Source: an uncultured Clostridia bacterium
GTDB taxonomy: Bacteria; Bacillota; Clostridia; TANB77; CAG-508
Direction: 5' to 3'
Assembly (NCBI GenBank): GCA_934169725.1
Contig: CAKPOF010000007.1
Coordinates: forward strand, 1-52,440
DNA length: 52,440 nucleotides
The position numbers and the translations under genes were made by a program. This document shows, one piece after another, positions 7,994-16,840 of the stretch; within the stretch, counting starts at the first letter, position 1, and each line of letters begins with the position of its first letter. The notes below the pieces were generated by a model. That model had not been told where the DNA came from. It did no database searches and saw only the letters and a list, made by a program, of their open reading frames with translations.

Positions 7994-10807
7994 CTACTCT
8001 ACAATATTATTTTTTTGAGTATTATTTATTACATTATTTTCTTCTACTGATGTATTAGCTGTATTTGAATTATTTGTTGTATTTTCTTCTTTTCTTATTT
8101 TTTCTAATGAATCAATTAAACTTTGTAATTTTTTAATATCTGTTCCCATTAGTTCCCAATCATTGTTATTAGTAGAATCCTTTAAATTTTGGTTTGCTTT
8201 TATTATTGAATTTACAATTTCATTTTCGTCTTCTGTATTTTCTATTTCTATATTACCTGCATAATTAGAAAGTAGATTTTTTAATGCCTCTTGTAATGTA
8301 TCTCCAATTGCTACTTTACTACCAGATGCAACTATTACCTTTTTCAATAATGGTATTTCAGATTCGTTAATCATAGTTTGATAAACTGGCTCTACATACA
8401 ATAAAGTATTTTCTAAAGGTACTACTATCATTTTTTTAGTTATTCGTGTTCCTGTAGTTTCTAATGTTTTTAATTCTGTTGATATTGCCTCATCCTCTTC
8501 TATTTGTTTATCTAATTGCATTGGACTTACAATATTACTATCAGCAGAAAATTTACGTACTCTCAATTTATTTTTTCCATCTTCTGTTGTTCCAACTAAA
8601 TATGAAATAATATTTTGCATATTGTTTTGTGTATATATTTGAATCAACCCTAATTCATTTTTATTATTTTCACCTTTTACCATTGTATAATATGGTTCCA
8701 AATAAGTTCCTGATGATTTAGTAGTGTTTAGACTGTTATATTTTACAAAATCCCACAAATCATCTGACCTATATAATACATCTGGTTTTACGTTATGATA
8801 TACTTTTAATACTTCTGATTGAACATTATATAAAAATTCTGGATATATAAAGTGTTTTGAAATATCTTCTGGTATTTCTTCATCTAAATTTACAAATAAC
8901 GTACTATATATATTTCTATATGCCATAGCTATTGGGTCTGTCCTATCTGTAATATAATATCTCATTGTTCCATCATATGCATTTATAATTACCTTTACAG
9001 AATTTCTAATATAGTTAATATCTCTAGTTGTTTTCTCATGTTCTATTTCTGTATATTGTGAATATGGATAACTACTTGAAATTGTGTATGCATCAAGCAC
9101 CCAATAAATTTTACCATCATCACCAATAACTGTATAAGGATTTTCATCATACATTAAATATGGTAATGCTTTTTTAGCTCTTTCTATAACATTTCTATTC
9201 ATTAATATTTTACTATCACTTGTCATTTCTGTTGAAAATGCTAAATTAATATTTTTCTTATAAATCCCTAAAACAAGTCTATCAAAAAATCCTAATTTAA
9301 GTCCAGCTTCTCCATTGTAACTTGATGTTACGTCATTTCCATTTTCATCTGTATAATCATATTCTTGTTTATTTTTGGTATTTGTAGCAATAATTGAATC
9401 TGTATCTGTACCAAAATAAATTCTTGGCTCTTCAACATTGATATTTTCATCTTTTCCTGCTACATCTTTTTGTATATATTTTACATTTCCTGTTTCTGTA
9501 CTTTCTGTAGCTGATGTTATTATTTCACCTACTCCATGTGTATATTCATATGTTTTGTTACTATAAGTTCTATCTGTACTTGCAATTTCTCTTGGAGAAA
9601 GATATACTAATTTTTCCTCTTCTCCAATTTTATATTTTGCTAAATTTGCATTTCTATATTTATAATATCCTGTACTTGTTTGATTATTTTTCAAAGTTGT
9701 TAATACTACGTCTTGACTTATAATTGGTATATTATTTGTTATATTTTTGTTTGAATTTAATTCTTGTTCTGTTACAGTTCCAGTATATTCCAAGTTTTCT
9801 TCTTCTATATCTAATCCATAAGCATTTTTAGTATTTTCAATATTTTCTGCAATATATTTTTTCTCTTTATCTAACTCATTTGATTTTACAAAAATCAAAT
9901 CAAATCCAGCCATTACAACAAATAAAGCTACTAAATAAATTGGAATAACCGCTAAATTTTTTAATACTTTTGTTGTATCACCTTTTTTAAAATTCTTTAA
10001 AGCTCTGTATGCAAATATAACAATAACTAAAGCAAAAATTATATATCCCCATAATTTTAATGTTGATTCTGTCATTCCTGCACCAGTTATTTCTATATTT
10101 TTATCAATTGTAAGGATTTTTCCAAACATTAAATTTTGTGTACTAAGAATTGTTATAAATGCTACACCTATAATTATAAATAATATATTTCTTGTTATTT
10201 TCTTCATAAACAAGCTTTCTTTTAGCATTTCACTTTCAACACCATCAAAATATCTGTTAAATGCTATAATATAATATGTTGTCATATATATAGTTATACC
10301 TATAACAATTCCTAAGAAATAATATGCAAACATTTCTAGTACTGGTTTTTGAAAAATATAATATGATATATCTAAATTAAATATTGGATCTGTTATTCCA
10401 AATGATGTATTTCCTTTTACTAGCATAATTTTTTGCATCATAGCTCCTGATAGAATTACACTTACAATACTTGCAATTACTAATGCTAATGATTTATTAA
10501 TTAATTTTGGCATAGGTTTCTTTTCTTTATCAAAAAATACTTTTAAACCTTTTTTTATTCCTCTATTTGTCATATATATTATAAAAAATAGAACAACAAA
10601 ATTAACAGCCATAATTGAATACCTATAAATCATGTTTGTCCAAAACATTTGAACATAGTTTTCACCTAATTCTAAATATTCTAAATAACTTCCTCTTGTT
10701 TGTATATAAGTCATCACTAAAAAAATAAAAACAAATGCAATTACTAATATCATTCTAAGTTTACTACTTTTTTTATCTTGTGTATTTGTATTTAGATTTT
10801 TTTCCAT
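7994..10807 (-). CDS. UPF0182 family large membrane protein
   Basis: At 937 residues this matches the UPF0182 (COG1615) family in length and layout. About seven hydrophobic segments lie in the first 320 residues (for example LRMILVIAFVFIFLVMTYI near residue 20). A long extracytoplasmic domain follows, with family-like stretches such as KNINLAFSTEMTSDSKILMN, VIGDDGKIYWVLDAYT and PLENTLLYVEPVY. The C-terminus is low in complexity (Asn, Thr, Glu). The function of the family is unknown. It lies 18 bases downstream of ftsY and both may share a transcript. Confidence 0.92.
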   Translation of the reverse strand: MEKNLNTNTQDKKSSKLRMILVIAFVFIFLVMTYIQTRGSYLEYLELGENYVQMFWTNMIYRYSIMAVNFVVLFFIIYMTNRGIKKGLKVFFDKEKKPMPKLINKSLALVIASIVSVILSGAMMQKIMLVKGNTSFGITDPIFNLDISYYIFQKPVLEMFAYYFLGIVIGITIYMTTYYIIAFNRYFDGVESEMLKESLFMKKITRNILFIIIGVAFITILSTQNLMFGKILTIDKNIEITGAGMTESTLKLWGYIIFALVIVIFAYRALKNFKKGDTTKVLKNLAVIPIYLVALFVVMAGFDLIFVKSNELDKEKKYIAENIENTKNAYGLDIEEENLEYTGTVTEQELNSNKNITNNIPIISQDVVLTTLKNNQTSTGYYKYRNANLAKYKIGEEEKLVYLSPREIASTDRTYSNKTYEYTHGVGEIITSATESTETGNVKYIQKDVAGKDENINVEEPRIYFGTDTDSIIATNTKNKQEYDYTDENGNDVTSSYNGEAGLKLGFFDRLVLGIYKKNINLAFSTEMTSDSKILMNRNVIERAKKALPYLMYDENPYTVIGDDGKIYWVLDAYTISSSYPYSQYTEIEHEKTTRDINYIRNSVKVIINAYDGTMRYYITDRTDPIAMAYRNIYSTLFVNLDEEIPEDISKHFIYPEFLYNVQSEVLKVYHNVKPDVLYRSDDLWDFVKYNSLNTTKSSGTYLEPYYTMVKGENNKNELGLIQIYTQNNMQNIISYLVGTTEDGKNKLRVRKFSADSNIVSPMQLDKQIEEDEAISTELKTLETTGTRITKKMIVVPLENTLLYVEPVYQTMINESEIPLLKKVIVASGSKVAIGDTLQEALKNLLSNYAGNIEIENTEDENEIVNSIIKANQNLKDSTNNNDWELMGTDIKKLQSLIDSLEKIRKEENTTNNSNTANTSVEENNVINNTQKNNIVE

Positions 10808-10825
10808 TTTTAACTTTCCTCCTTA

Positions 10826-11731
10826 TTATATAATTGCTTTTACAAAGTCATCAGAATTAAATATTTCCATATCATCAATTTGTTCTCCAACACCAATAAA
10901 TTTTACTGGAATTTTATTTTCTTCTACAATTCCAATAACAACTCCACCTTTAGCAGTTCCATCTAATTTTGTAAGAACTAATCCTGTAATATCAGCTTCC
11001 TCCTTAAATGCCTTCACCTGTGATATTGCATTTTGTCCTGTAGTTCCGTCAATAACAAGTAATACCTCTTTATCAGCATCTCCCATTTCTTTATTTATGA
11101 CTTTTTGAATTTTATTTAATTCATCCATCAAATATTTTTTATTATGAAGTCTTCCAGCTGTATCAACTATTAATACATCTGCATTTTTCTCTCTTGTTAC
11201 TTTTATTGCATCATAAACTACAGATGCTGGATCTACTCCCTCTTCTCTTTTTACTATATCTGCTCCAGACCTTTTAGCCCAAACCTCTAATTGTTCCACT
11301 GCTGCTGCTCTAAATGTGTCTGCTGCTGCTACTACAACACTTTTTCCATCTTTTTGTAATCTATTAGCAATTTTTCCTATTGATGTTGTTTTTCCTACTC
11401 CATTTACTCCAACAACTAATATAACAGATGGTTTAGTATTTAAATTTAATCCTATATCTGCAACATTTAATATCTCTTTCATTTCTTCTCTTAAGATATT
11501 TTTTACATCTTCCTCATCTTCAACTTTTTCTTTTTTTACTCTATCTCGTAAATTATTAATTATTTTTACTGATGTTTCTATTCCAATATCAGACATTATT
11601 AACATTTCTTCTAATTCTTCTAAAAAATCCTCATCAACTTTTCTAAAGTTTTTAAATACATTATTAATTTTTTCATTAAATGATTTTTTAGTTTTATTTA
11701 AACCAGTTTTTAATTTTTCAAAAAAGCCCAT
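10826..11731 (-). CDS. ftsY: signal recognition particle receptor FtsY
   Basis: FtsY is the membrane-docked GTPase that receives ribosome-nascent chain complexes from SRP. The NG domain makes up most of the 301 residues. It shows a helical N region, the P-loop GVNGVGKTTSIGKIA near residue 108, the DTFRAAAVEQLEVW insertion-box region, DTAGRLHNK and TKLDGTAKGG. The acidic A domain of the E. coli protein is nearly absent, as is usual in Firmicutes. It is followed by UPF0182 and separated from leuS by a repeat-bearing gap. Confidence 0.96.
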   Translation of the reverse strand: MGFFEKLKTGLNKTKKSFNEKINNVFKNFRKVDEDFLEELEEMLIMSDIGIETSVKIINNLRDRVKKEKVEDEEDVKNILREEMKEILNVADIGLNLNTKPSVILVVGVNGVGKTTSIGKIANRLQKDGKSVVVAAADTFRAAAVEQLEVWAKRSGADIVKREEGVDPASVVYDAIKVTREKNADVLIVDTAGRLHNKKYLMDELNKIQKVINKEMGDADKEVLLVIDGTTGQNAISQVKAFKEEADITGLVLTKLDGTAKGGVVIGIVEENKIPVKFIGVGEQIDDMEIFNSDDFVKAII

Positions 11732-11823
11732 TTATTTTATCCTTTCAATATTTATATTTTAACAGTATATATTTTACCATATTTTTCTTGACATTTCCAT
11801 ATATATGGGAAAATAAGTTATAA

Positions 11824-11972
11824 TTCACCACTAACTTATATAAATATAAAAATTAATAATATAATTTTTATACCTTGTGTGTCGCACTCACTACCGTTCG
11901 TTTGATTGCTTACGCGGTATTTACAAAATATATTATTAATTTTTGAAATATGTACAATATAGTTTAGTGATA
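11824..11972. repeat. dispersed hairpin repeat, copy 1
   Basis: The conserved core (11871-11919) runs from TACCTTGTGTGTCGCACTCA to GCTTACGCGGTA. Complementary AT-rich arms of up to about 45 bases flank it (around 11824-11870 and 11920-11972). The innermost arm AAAAATTAATAATATA pairs with TATATTATTAATTTTT. This copy lacks the inner hairpin seen in copies 2 and 3. No gene overlaps it, and it accounts for most of the ftsY-leuS gap. Confidence 0.7.
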
Positions 11973-11974
11973 AA

Positions 11975-12023
11975 ACAAAAAACACTACTTAAATAATATA
12001 CTTTCATAAGTATTTATTTAAAT
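11975..12023 (-). terminator. terminator of leuS
   Basis: An imperfect stem (11987-12003 with 12008-12023) is followed on the minus strand by GTGTTTTTTGTTTT. It starts about 20 bases past the leuS stop codon. Confidence 0.65.
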
Positions 12024-12041
12024 AATGTTTTTACAAGCTTT

Positions 12042-14486
12042 CTATTTTTTTACAACAATATTATATATTTTTCCAGGAACATATATATCTTTTATAACAT
12101 CGTTTTGTTCTAATAAATCTATAACACGTTGGTCTTCTTTTATCTTTTTCAATATTTCTTCTGGAGTTAAATCTGCATCTACTTCTATACAAGTTTTTAA
12201 TTTTCCATTTACTTGAACTGGTATTTTCTTTGTTCCTCCATTCATTTCACTTTCTATTATTTGTGGCCATTTTTCATTATATGCAAATTCTTTCTTTCCA
12301 AGTTTTTCCCATTGTTCTTCTGCAAAATGTGGAGCTAAAGGTGTTAATAATTTTATATATGTTTCTATTGTATCACATACAATATCAGTATTAATATTTT
12401 CTTCTCTTAAATATTCATTTATTTTATTAAATAGTTCCATACTTCTAGCTATTGCTGTATTAAACCTAAAATCATCTATATCTGCTGTCATAGCTTTTAT
12501 TGTTTGATTTTTTAATCTTAATAAATCTTTTTCTTTTACATCTACTTTATTGTTTGAATTTCTTTGTTTTATTTCTTTTACAGATTCAACTAATCTTTCA
12601 ATTCTTGAAAAATACTTAGTCATTGATTCTATTCCTTTTTCATCCCATGGTCCTCCTTGTCTGTAATCAAAACCAAACATTATATACATTCTAAATACAT
12701 CTGCACCATATTTTTCAATATATTCTTCTGGAGATACAGTATTACCTTTACTTTTACTCATTTTATTTCCATCTGGTCCTAATATCATACCTTGATGAAT
12801 TAATTTTTTAAATGGTTCATCAAAATCTAAATATCCTAAATCACGTAAAGCTTTTGTCATAAATCTTGCATATATTAAGTGCATTGCTGCATGTTCTTTT
12901 CCTCCAACATATACATCAACTGGTGCCATTTCATCTATTATATTTTTATCAAAAGCCTTTTCTGAATTTTTAGCATCTGGATATCTTAATTCATACCATG
13001 AAGAACATACAAATGTATCTAATGTATCTGCTTCTCTTTTTGCTTTTCCACCACACTTAGGACAAGTACAATTCATAAATTCTTCAGATTTTTTCAATGG
13101 TGATTCACCATCAGGTTTAAATTCAACATTATGTGGTAAAAGAACTGGTAAATCTTTTTCTGGTACAGCAACAGTTCCACATTTATCACAATATATAATT
13201 GGTATTGGAGCTCCCCAATATCTTTGTCTAGAAATCAACCAATCTTTTAATCTATAATTTATAGTTTTTTTACCTTGATTTTTCTCGCTTAAATCTTCTG
13301 TTATTTTTGATTTTGCATCTTTAGATGTCATTCCATCGTATTTACCACTATTAAATAAAATTCCATAATCAGTAAATGGTAATTCATCTTTTTCTCCTTT
13401 TATTGATTTTACTACTTCTTTTATTGGTAAATTATATTTTGTTGCAAATTCATAATCTCTAGTATCATGTGCTGGTACAGCCATAACAGCACCTGTTCCA
13501 TAATCTTCTAGTACATAATCAGCTATCCATACCGGTATTTTTGTATTATTTATTGGATTTATAACATATGCCCCTGTAAATACACCTGTTTTCTCTTTAT
13601 CAGTTGACAATCTTTCTATTTCGCTTAATTTTGAAGTTTCTGCTATATATTTTTCTACTGCTTCTTTATTCTCATCTGTTGTAATTTTTTCTACTAATTC
13701 ACTTTCTGGTGCTATTACAACATATGTTACTCCGTTTAATGTATCAACTCTTGTTGTAAATACTGTTATATCAAAAGTATTATCCTCACTTCTAAATATT
13801 ACTTCACTACCTTCAGATTTTCCTATCCAATTATATTGAACTTTTTTTGTTGATTCTGGCCAATCTAATTTTTCTAAATCTTGTAATAATTCTTCTGCGT
13901 AGTTAGTAATTTTGAAAAACCATTGTGCAAGTTTTTTTCTTTTTACTTCTGAACCACATCTCTCACATTTTCCACCAATTACTTGCTCATTTGCCAAAAC
14001 TGTTTTACAACTATCACACCAATTTACAGGAGCCTCTTTTTTATACGCTAAACCTGCTTCATACAATTTAGTAAAAATCCATTGTGTCCATTTATAATAA
14101 TCTGGCATACATGTTTCTACTGAATAATCCCAGTCATAGCTTCCTCCCATTTCTTCCAATTGACGTTTCATTGTTTCTATATTTTTCATTGTAGAATCTT
14201 CTGGATGAATTCCTGTTTTTATGGCATAGTTTTCTGCTGGAAGTCCAAACGCATCAAATCCCATTGGATGAAATACATTATATCCTTGCATCTTTTTAAA
14301 TCTTGCATATGTATCTGCTGGTGCATAATTAAACCAATGTCCTAGATGCAATTTTGCTCCAGATGGATATGAAAACATTTCTAATGTATATAATTTCTCT
14401 TTTTTACTATCTTTTTCAAATTTATATACATTTTTTTCTTTCCATTTATCTTGCCATTTTTTATCTATTTTTTTTGAATATTCCAT
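12042..14486 (-). CDS. leuS: leucyl-tRNA synthetase
   Basis: This class I synthetase with a CP1 editing domain charges tRNA-Leu. The HIGH motif is HLGHWFNYAPADTYARF near residue 49. Paired zinc-binding cysteines occur in NWCDSCKTVLANEQV with CERCG, and again in YCDKCGTV. The editing domain carries VPAHDTRDYEFA, and the KMSKS loop is KMSKSKGNTVSPEEY. I chose the ATG at 14486, because AGGAGG is seven bases away; the ATG two codons upstream sits almost on the ribosome binding site. The protein is 814 residues, a typical length. The leader is only about 25 bases, so T-box control is not possible here. Confidence 0.96.
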   Translation of the reverse strand: MEYSKKIDKKWQDKWKEKNVYKFEKDSKKEKLYTLEMFSYPSGAKLHLGHWFNYAPADTYARFKKMQGYNVFHPMGFDAFGLPAENYAIKTGIHPEDSTMKNIETMKRQLEEMGGSYDWDYSVETCMPDYYKWTQWIFTKLYEAGLAYKKEAPVNWCDSCKTVLANEQVIGGKCERCGSEVKRKKLAQWFFKITNYAEELLQDLEKLDWPESTKKVQYNWIGKSEGSEVIFRSEDNTFDITVFTTRVDTLNGVTYVVIAPESELVEKITTDENKEAVEKYIAETSKLSEIERLSTDKEKTGVFTGAYVINPINNTKIPVWIADYVLEDYGTGAVMAVPAHDTRDYEFATKYNLPIKEVVKSIKGEKDELPFTDYGILFNSGKYDGMTSKDAKSKITEDLSEKNQGKKTINYRLKDWLISRQRYWGAPIPIIYCDKCGTVAVPEKDLPVLLPHNVEFKPDGESPLKKSEEFMNCTCPKCGGKAKREADTLDTFVCSSWYELRYPDAKNSEKAFDKNIIDEMAPVDVYVGGKEHAAMHLIYARFMTKALRDLGYLDFDEPFKKLIHQGMILGPDGNKMSKSKGNTVSPEEYIEKYGADVFRMYIMFGFDYRQGGPWDEKGIESMTKYFSRIERLVESVKEIKQRNSNNKVDVKEKDLLRLKNQTIKAMTADIDDFRFNTAIARSMELFNKINEYLREENINTDIVCDTIETYIKLLTPLAPHFAEEQWEKLGKKEFAYNEKWPQIIESEMNGGTKKIPVQVNGKLKTCIEVDADLTPEEILKKIKEDQRVIDLLEQNDVIKDIYVPGKIYNIVVKK

Positions 14487-14520
14487 GTACATACCTCCTA
14501 ATAGTTCTTACGATGTGCTT

Positions 14521-14549
14521 ATTATATCACTAAAGCACTGCTTTTTCAA
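14521..14549 (-). promoter_or_regulatory. promoter of leuS
   Basis: On the minus strand TTGAAA (14544-14549), a 17-base spacer and TATAAT (14521-14526) precede leuS by about 35 bases. Confidence 0.75.
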
Positions 14550-14589
14550 TAGAATTCAAAGGGAAAACCACTGGAATACCAAAAATTTC

Positions 14590-14619
14590 TTGACACTTCT
14601 ATTCTAAGCATAGTATATA
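14590..14619 (+). promoter_or_regulatory. promoter of island gene A
   Basis: TTGACA (14590-14595) is followed after 18 bases by TATATA (14614-14619). It diverges from the leuS promoter and would give a leader of about 100 bases. Confidence 0.6.
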
Positions 14620-14637
14620 GTTATAGGACATTTTTAT

Positions 14638-14725
14638 GCCCTTATCCAAGAATTTGGGATGGCAATTGTGTCCTCCCAAATTTAAACTTATTAATTTTTT
14701 TCATAAAAGATATGGAGGATACAAT
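14638..14725 (+). promoter_or_regulatory. structured 5' leader of gene A with alternative pairing of CCUCC
   Basis: AATTTGGGATGG (14651-14662) can pair with CCTCCCAAATT (14672-14682). GTGTCCTCC (14668-14676) can instead pair over nine bases, one of them G-U, with GGAGGATAC (14714-14722), which contains the Shine-Dalgarno sequence of gene A. An upstream CCAA/TTGG hairpin with GCC/GGC outer pairs (14638-14663) competes with the first pairing. The leader of gene B is homologous in sequence and in all of these pairings. Confidence 0.65.
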
Positions 14726-14998
14726 ATGAAAAGAAAATTTTTCAAAGATTTAGCAGAAACAATGTCAAGTTTAAATGCACTTAATATGGTAAAAAACATT
14801 AACACTGAATTAAAAACTGATGAAATTACAAAAAAACAAGTCCTGGAAATATCAGTTGTAGGACCAGAAAACGTACTATATTTGTGTTTGGAAATGTTGA
14901 AGGATATTAACAATTCCGGCTTTAAATTAACATTTCAAAAAGTCGATTCAAATAATCCTAATAATTCGATTCTTACTGTTAAATTTTTTGAACAGTAG
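14726..14998 (+). CDS. island gene A: hypothetical protein, 90 aa
   Basis: I do not recognise this gene. The start at 14726 is set by GGAGGA seven bases upstream. The same frame is open to 14636, but that part is leader. The protein looks soluble, with a basic start (MKRKFFKDL), two probable amphipathic helices (about 5-25 and 48-62) and an ordered middle part (KKQVLEISVVGPENVLYL). It has no cysteine motif, signal or membrane segment. It lies between divergent leuS and gene B, whose leader is homologous to its own, so the two are probably regulated by the same signal. Confidence 0.7.
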   Translation: MKRKFFKDLAETMSSLNALNMVKNINTELKTDEITKKQVLEISVVGPENVLYLCLEMLKDINNSGFKLTFQKVDSNNPNNSILTVKFFEQ

Positions 14999-15147
14999 TC
15001 TTATCACTAGCTCCATGTAATTTTCATGGTGCTAATTCTTATGTATTAATCAACATTAAATATATTTTAGCATAAGTTTCCGAAATGGGTATATCTAACA
15101 TAAATTAGCTCAAAATATACAAACAAAAAAATACACATTATAACTTT
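14999..15147 (+). other. gap after gene A with a possible hairpin
   Basis: AGCTCCATG and CATGGTGCT (15010-15035) form a 9-bp stem with one mismatch, but no clear T run follows. It could be a weak terminator or an RNA end. I see nothing else in this stretch. Confidence 0.35.
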
Positions 15148-15176
15148 TTGACATGTCAACCATTTTATGTTATATT
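15148..15176 (+). promoter_or_regulatory. promoter of island gene B with an overlapping palindromic operator
   Basis: TTGACA (15148-15153), a 17-base spacer and TATATT (15171-15176) with an upstream TG make a strong promoter. The -35 box is the left half of a perfect 12-base palindrome, TTGACATGTCAA (15148-15159), which is the geometry expected of a repressor site. Confidence 0.65.
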
Positions 15177-15200
15177 TTATGTTGAAGATTTGTTTAACAA

Positions 15201-15279
15201 CGGCCTTCCAAAATTTGGAGGGCATGCATTTTCCTCCAGATTTTGAAATAATACTATTATAATTACAGGAGGAAAAAAA
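15201..15279 (+). promoter_or_regulatory. structured 5' leader of gene B, homologous to that of gene A
   Basis: AAAATTTGGAGG (15210-15221) pairs with CCTCCAGATTTT (15233-15244). TTTTCCTCC (15229-15237) can instead pair with GGAGGAAAA (15268-15276), the ribosome binding site, over nine perfect bases. The preceding CCTTCCAAA can capture TTTGGAGGG and so release the CCTCC strand. The order of elements is the same as upstream of gene A. Confidence 0.65.
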
Positions 15280-15729
15280 ATGAATGCAAAAGAGGTTACA
15301 AATTTAAAATGGGTTCATGTTTCAGACTGGAGCGAACTTACAGAAACATCCCTTCTCGATCCAAGCATGGTCTGCAAAGCAGATGTGAAGATTTTCGTTG
15401 AGAATATTTTTAGAGATGTTGCTCGGGAATTAAAAATTCCTTATAGGAATTTAAAACCAATTCTAAAAAGAGAAAATTCGCCATTTTATTCTGCCTTACG
15501 ACGAACCTTTAGGAAATATTATTCTTTAAATGAAGATTCTCCTAGATTGCTTGCCGTTCAAAAGCTGTTGAGAATTCCTGATATTAACAATAATTTTGAT
15601 CATGATATTGATCAAACTATTGTTGATGAGTTTTTAACGGACTTTTCTTCTTTGAATAATAGCGAAAAACTGGAAGTTTTAAAACATCTCCAAGACGTTA
15701 ATTTTAAAATTAATGTTTTTACTGAGTAA
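15280..15729 (+). CDS. island gene B: hypothetical protein, 149 aa
   Basis: I do not recognise this gene. The start is set by AGGAGG seven bases upstream. The protein is predicted soluble and mostly helical, with a basic middle section (RNLKPILKRE, then YSALRRTFRKYYSL, about residues 57-86) and an acidic C-terminal half (DHDIDQTIVDEFL). The base composition is visibly less AT-rich than that of the core genes. It uses a CGG arginine codon (15424-15426, codon 49), a codon I do not find in frame in the core genes. Both point to recent transfer. A DNA- or RNA-binding role for the basic part is only a guess. Confidence 0.7.
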   Translation: MNAKEVTNLKWVHVSDWSELTETSLLDPSMVCKADVKIFVENIFRDVARELKIPYRNLKPILKRENSPFYSALRRTFRKYYSLNEDSPRLLAVQKLLRIPDINNNFDHDIDQTIVDEFLTDFSSLNNSEKLEVLKHLQDVNFKINVFTE

Positions 15730-15737
15730 CCTGAAAC

Positions 15738-15790
15738 AGCCATATGATAGTGAATACTTTCATATGGCTATTTCTATATATTTTTTATAT
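15738..15790 (+). terminator. terminator of gene B
   Basis: AGCCATATGA (15738-15747) pairs perfectly with TCATATGGCT (15760-15769), followed by ATTTCTATATATTTTTT. Confidence 0.75.
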
Positions 15791-15825
15791 CATTTTTCAT
15801 TCGTACCAATGCTTAAATTATATCC

Positions 15826-15860
15826 AAAAAAAAGCTAGACACATTTAAATAGTGTCTAAC
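15826..15860 (-). terminator. terminator of island gene C
   Basis: On the minus strand a TAGACAC stem (15852-15858 with 15836-15842) is followed by GCTTTTTTTT. Confidence 0.75.
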
Positions 15861-15880
15861 CTTTCTCTTTGAAAATTTCA

Positions 15881-16660
15881 TTAGTGGCAATTCAAGTAAA
15901 CAAGATGTAGTAAATTTGAAAATTGCATAATAGATGTTCTGTTATCATTCATCTCATCATGATAAATAGCTGATCGTATTCTTTCATATAGTTCACTATT
16001 CTTAATAATCCCTTTAGGAACCATATTAACTTTTGGATGTTTTTCTTCTACCCACAATCCCTTGTTGTCTTCATAATAAGTTGTAGGTTCAGAGATGATT
16101 CGAAAAGCACAATTTATTGCTATCTCAAGATTAATTCTAAATTTTAGTTCTTTCAACTCTGGAATATCATCATTGATTATCAATATAGGATGATCTATGA
16201 GACTATACATTAAACAGCTAGCCATAATAAAACTATCTGGTTTTCCAATAATTCTATTTTTGCATACCCACTCCTTATTATTTTCAAAAGAACGTACGTA
16301 TTCAAAACTTGTATCAGTTACAAGTACAATTTGCAATTCATTTGTAAATTTACTTAATGTTTTTTGTACCTGATTATTTACCAGATCTATGTAGAATTTA
16401 TATTGTTTTTTAAGCTCTTTGAGCTTTTTTTCTTTAGCTTCTGCTTTTTTTATTTCCTCTTTATCATACGAACTAACCATCATTTTACATGCTACAATAG
16501 TATATACAATCAATATACTAATAGGGATGATTTTTGTCCATATTGAAACATTTGTAATATAAAAAGTAGAAAAACTGAAAGATATTAAAAAAATCCATAT
16601 TATAAATCCAATAGTAAATCCCCATTTTTTAAAAAATTCCTTGAATTTCCGCTTTTTCAT
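15881..16660 (-). CDS. island gene C: hypothetical two-helix membrane protein with coiled coil, 259 aa
   Basis: I do not recognise this family. A basic N-terminus (MKKRKFKEFFKKW) leads into two transmembrane segments (about residues 14-34 and 41-60). A charged coiled coil (KEEIKKAEAKEKKLKELKKQ, about 67-86) and a cytoplasmic domain of about 170 residues follow. That domain contains IVLVTDTSFEYVRSF, SFIMASCLMYSLIDHP and several His and Glu residues. I see no known catalytic motif. The fourth codon is CGG (16649-16651) and composition is less AT-rich than in the core genes. AGGAGG precedes the ATG. It converges on gene B and has its own promoter and terminator. A defence or stress role is conceivable but not supported. 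Confidence 0.7.
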   Translation of the reverse strand: MKKRKFKEFFKKWGFTIGFIIWIFLISFSFSTFYITNVSIWTKIIPISILIVYTIVACKMMVSSYDKEEIKKAEAKEKKLKELKKQYKFYIDLVNNQVQKTLSKFTNELQIVLVTDTSFEYVRSFENNKEWVCKNRIIGKPDSFIMASCLMYSLIDHPILIINDDIPELKELKFRINLEIAINCAFRIISEPTTYYEDNKGLWVEEKHPKVNMVPKGIIKNSELYERIRSAIYHDEMNDNRTSIMQFSNLLHLVYLNCH

Positions 16661-16744
16661 GCTAATTACCTCCTGAAAAAATTATTTTTATTAAATAGCC
16701 TATATATCCACCTGTAAAACAGGATAACAAAAATCAACATAATT

Positions 16745-16773
16745 ATTTTAACATATCTTTAACCATTTGACAA
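16745..16773 (-). promoter_or_regulatory. promoter of island gene C
   Basis: On the minus strand TTGTCA (16768-16773), 17 bases and TAAAAT (16745-16750) with an upstream TG. The leader of about 75 bases contains a short CCTGT/ACAGG hairpin but not the leader motif of genes A and B. Confidence 0.6.
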
Positions 16774-16840
16774 GAATTTTATATATTACCATTCACCTTT
16801 TTACAGCTAATTTTTTCTTTTGGTACAACTTTTTACATTA

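Noticed and set aside
11824..11972. CRISPR array or insertion sequence
   Set aside because: The repeat copies are single and far apart, with no spacer series, and contain no transposase ORF.
14493..14520. T-box upstream of leuS
   Set aside because: The promoter leaves a leader of only about 25 bases, too short for a T-box.
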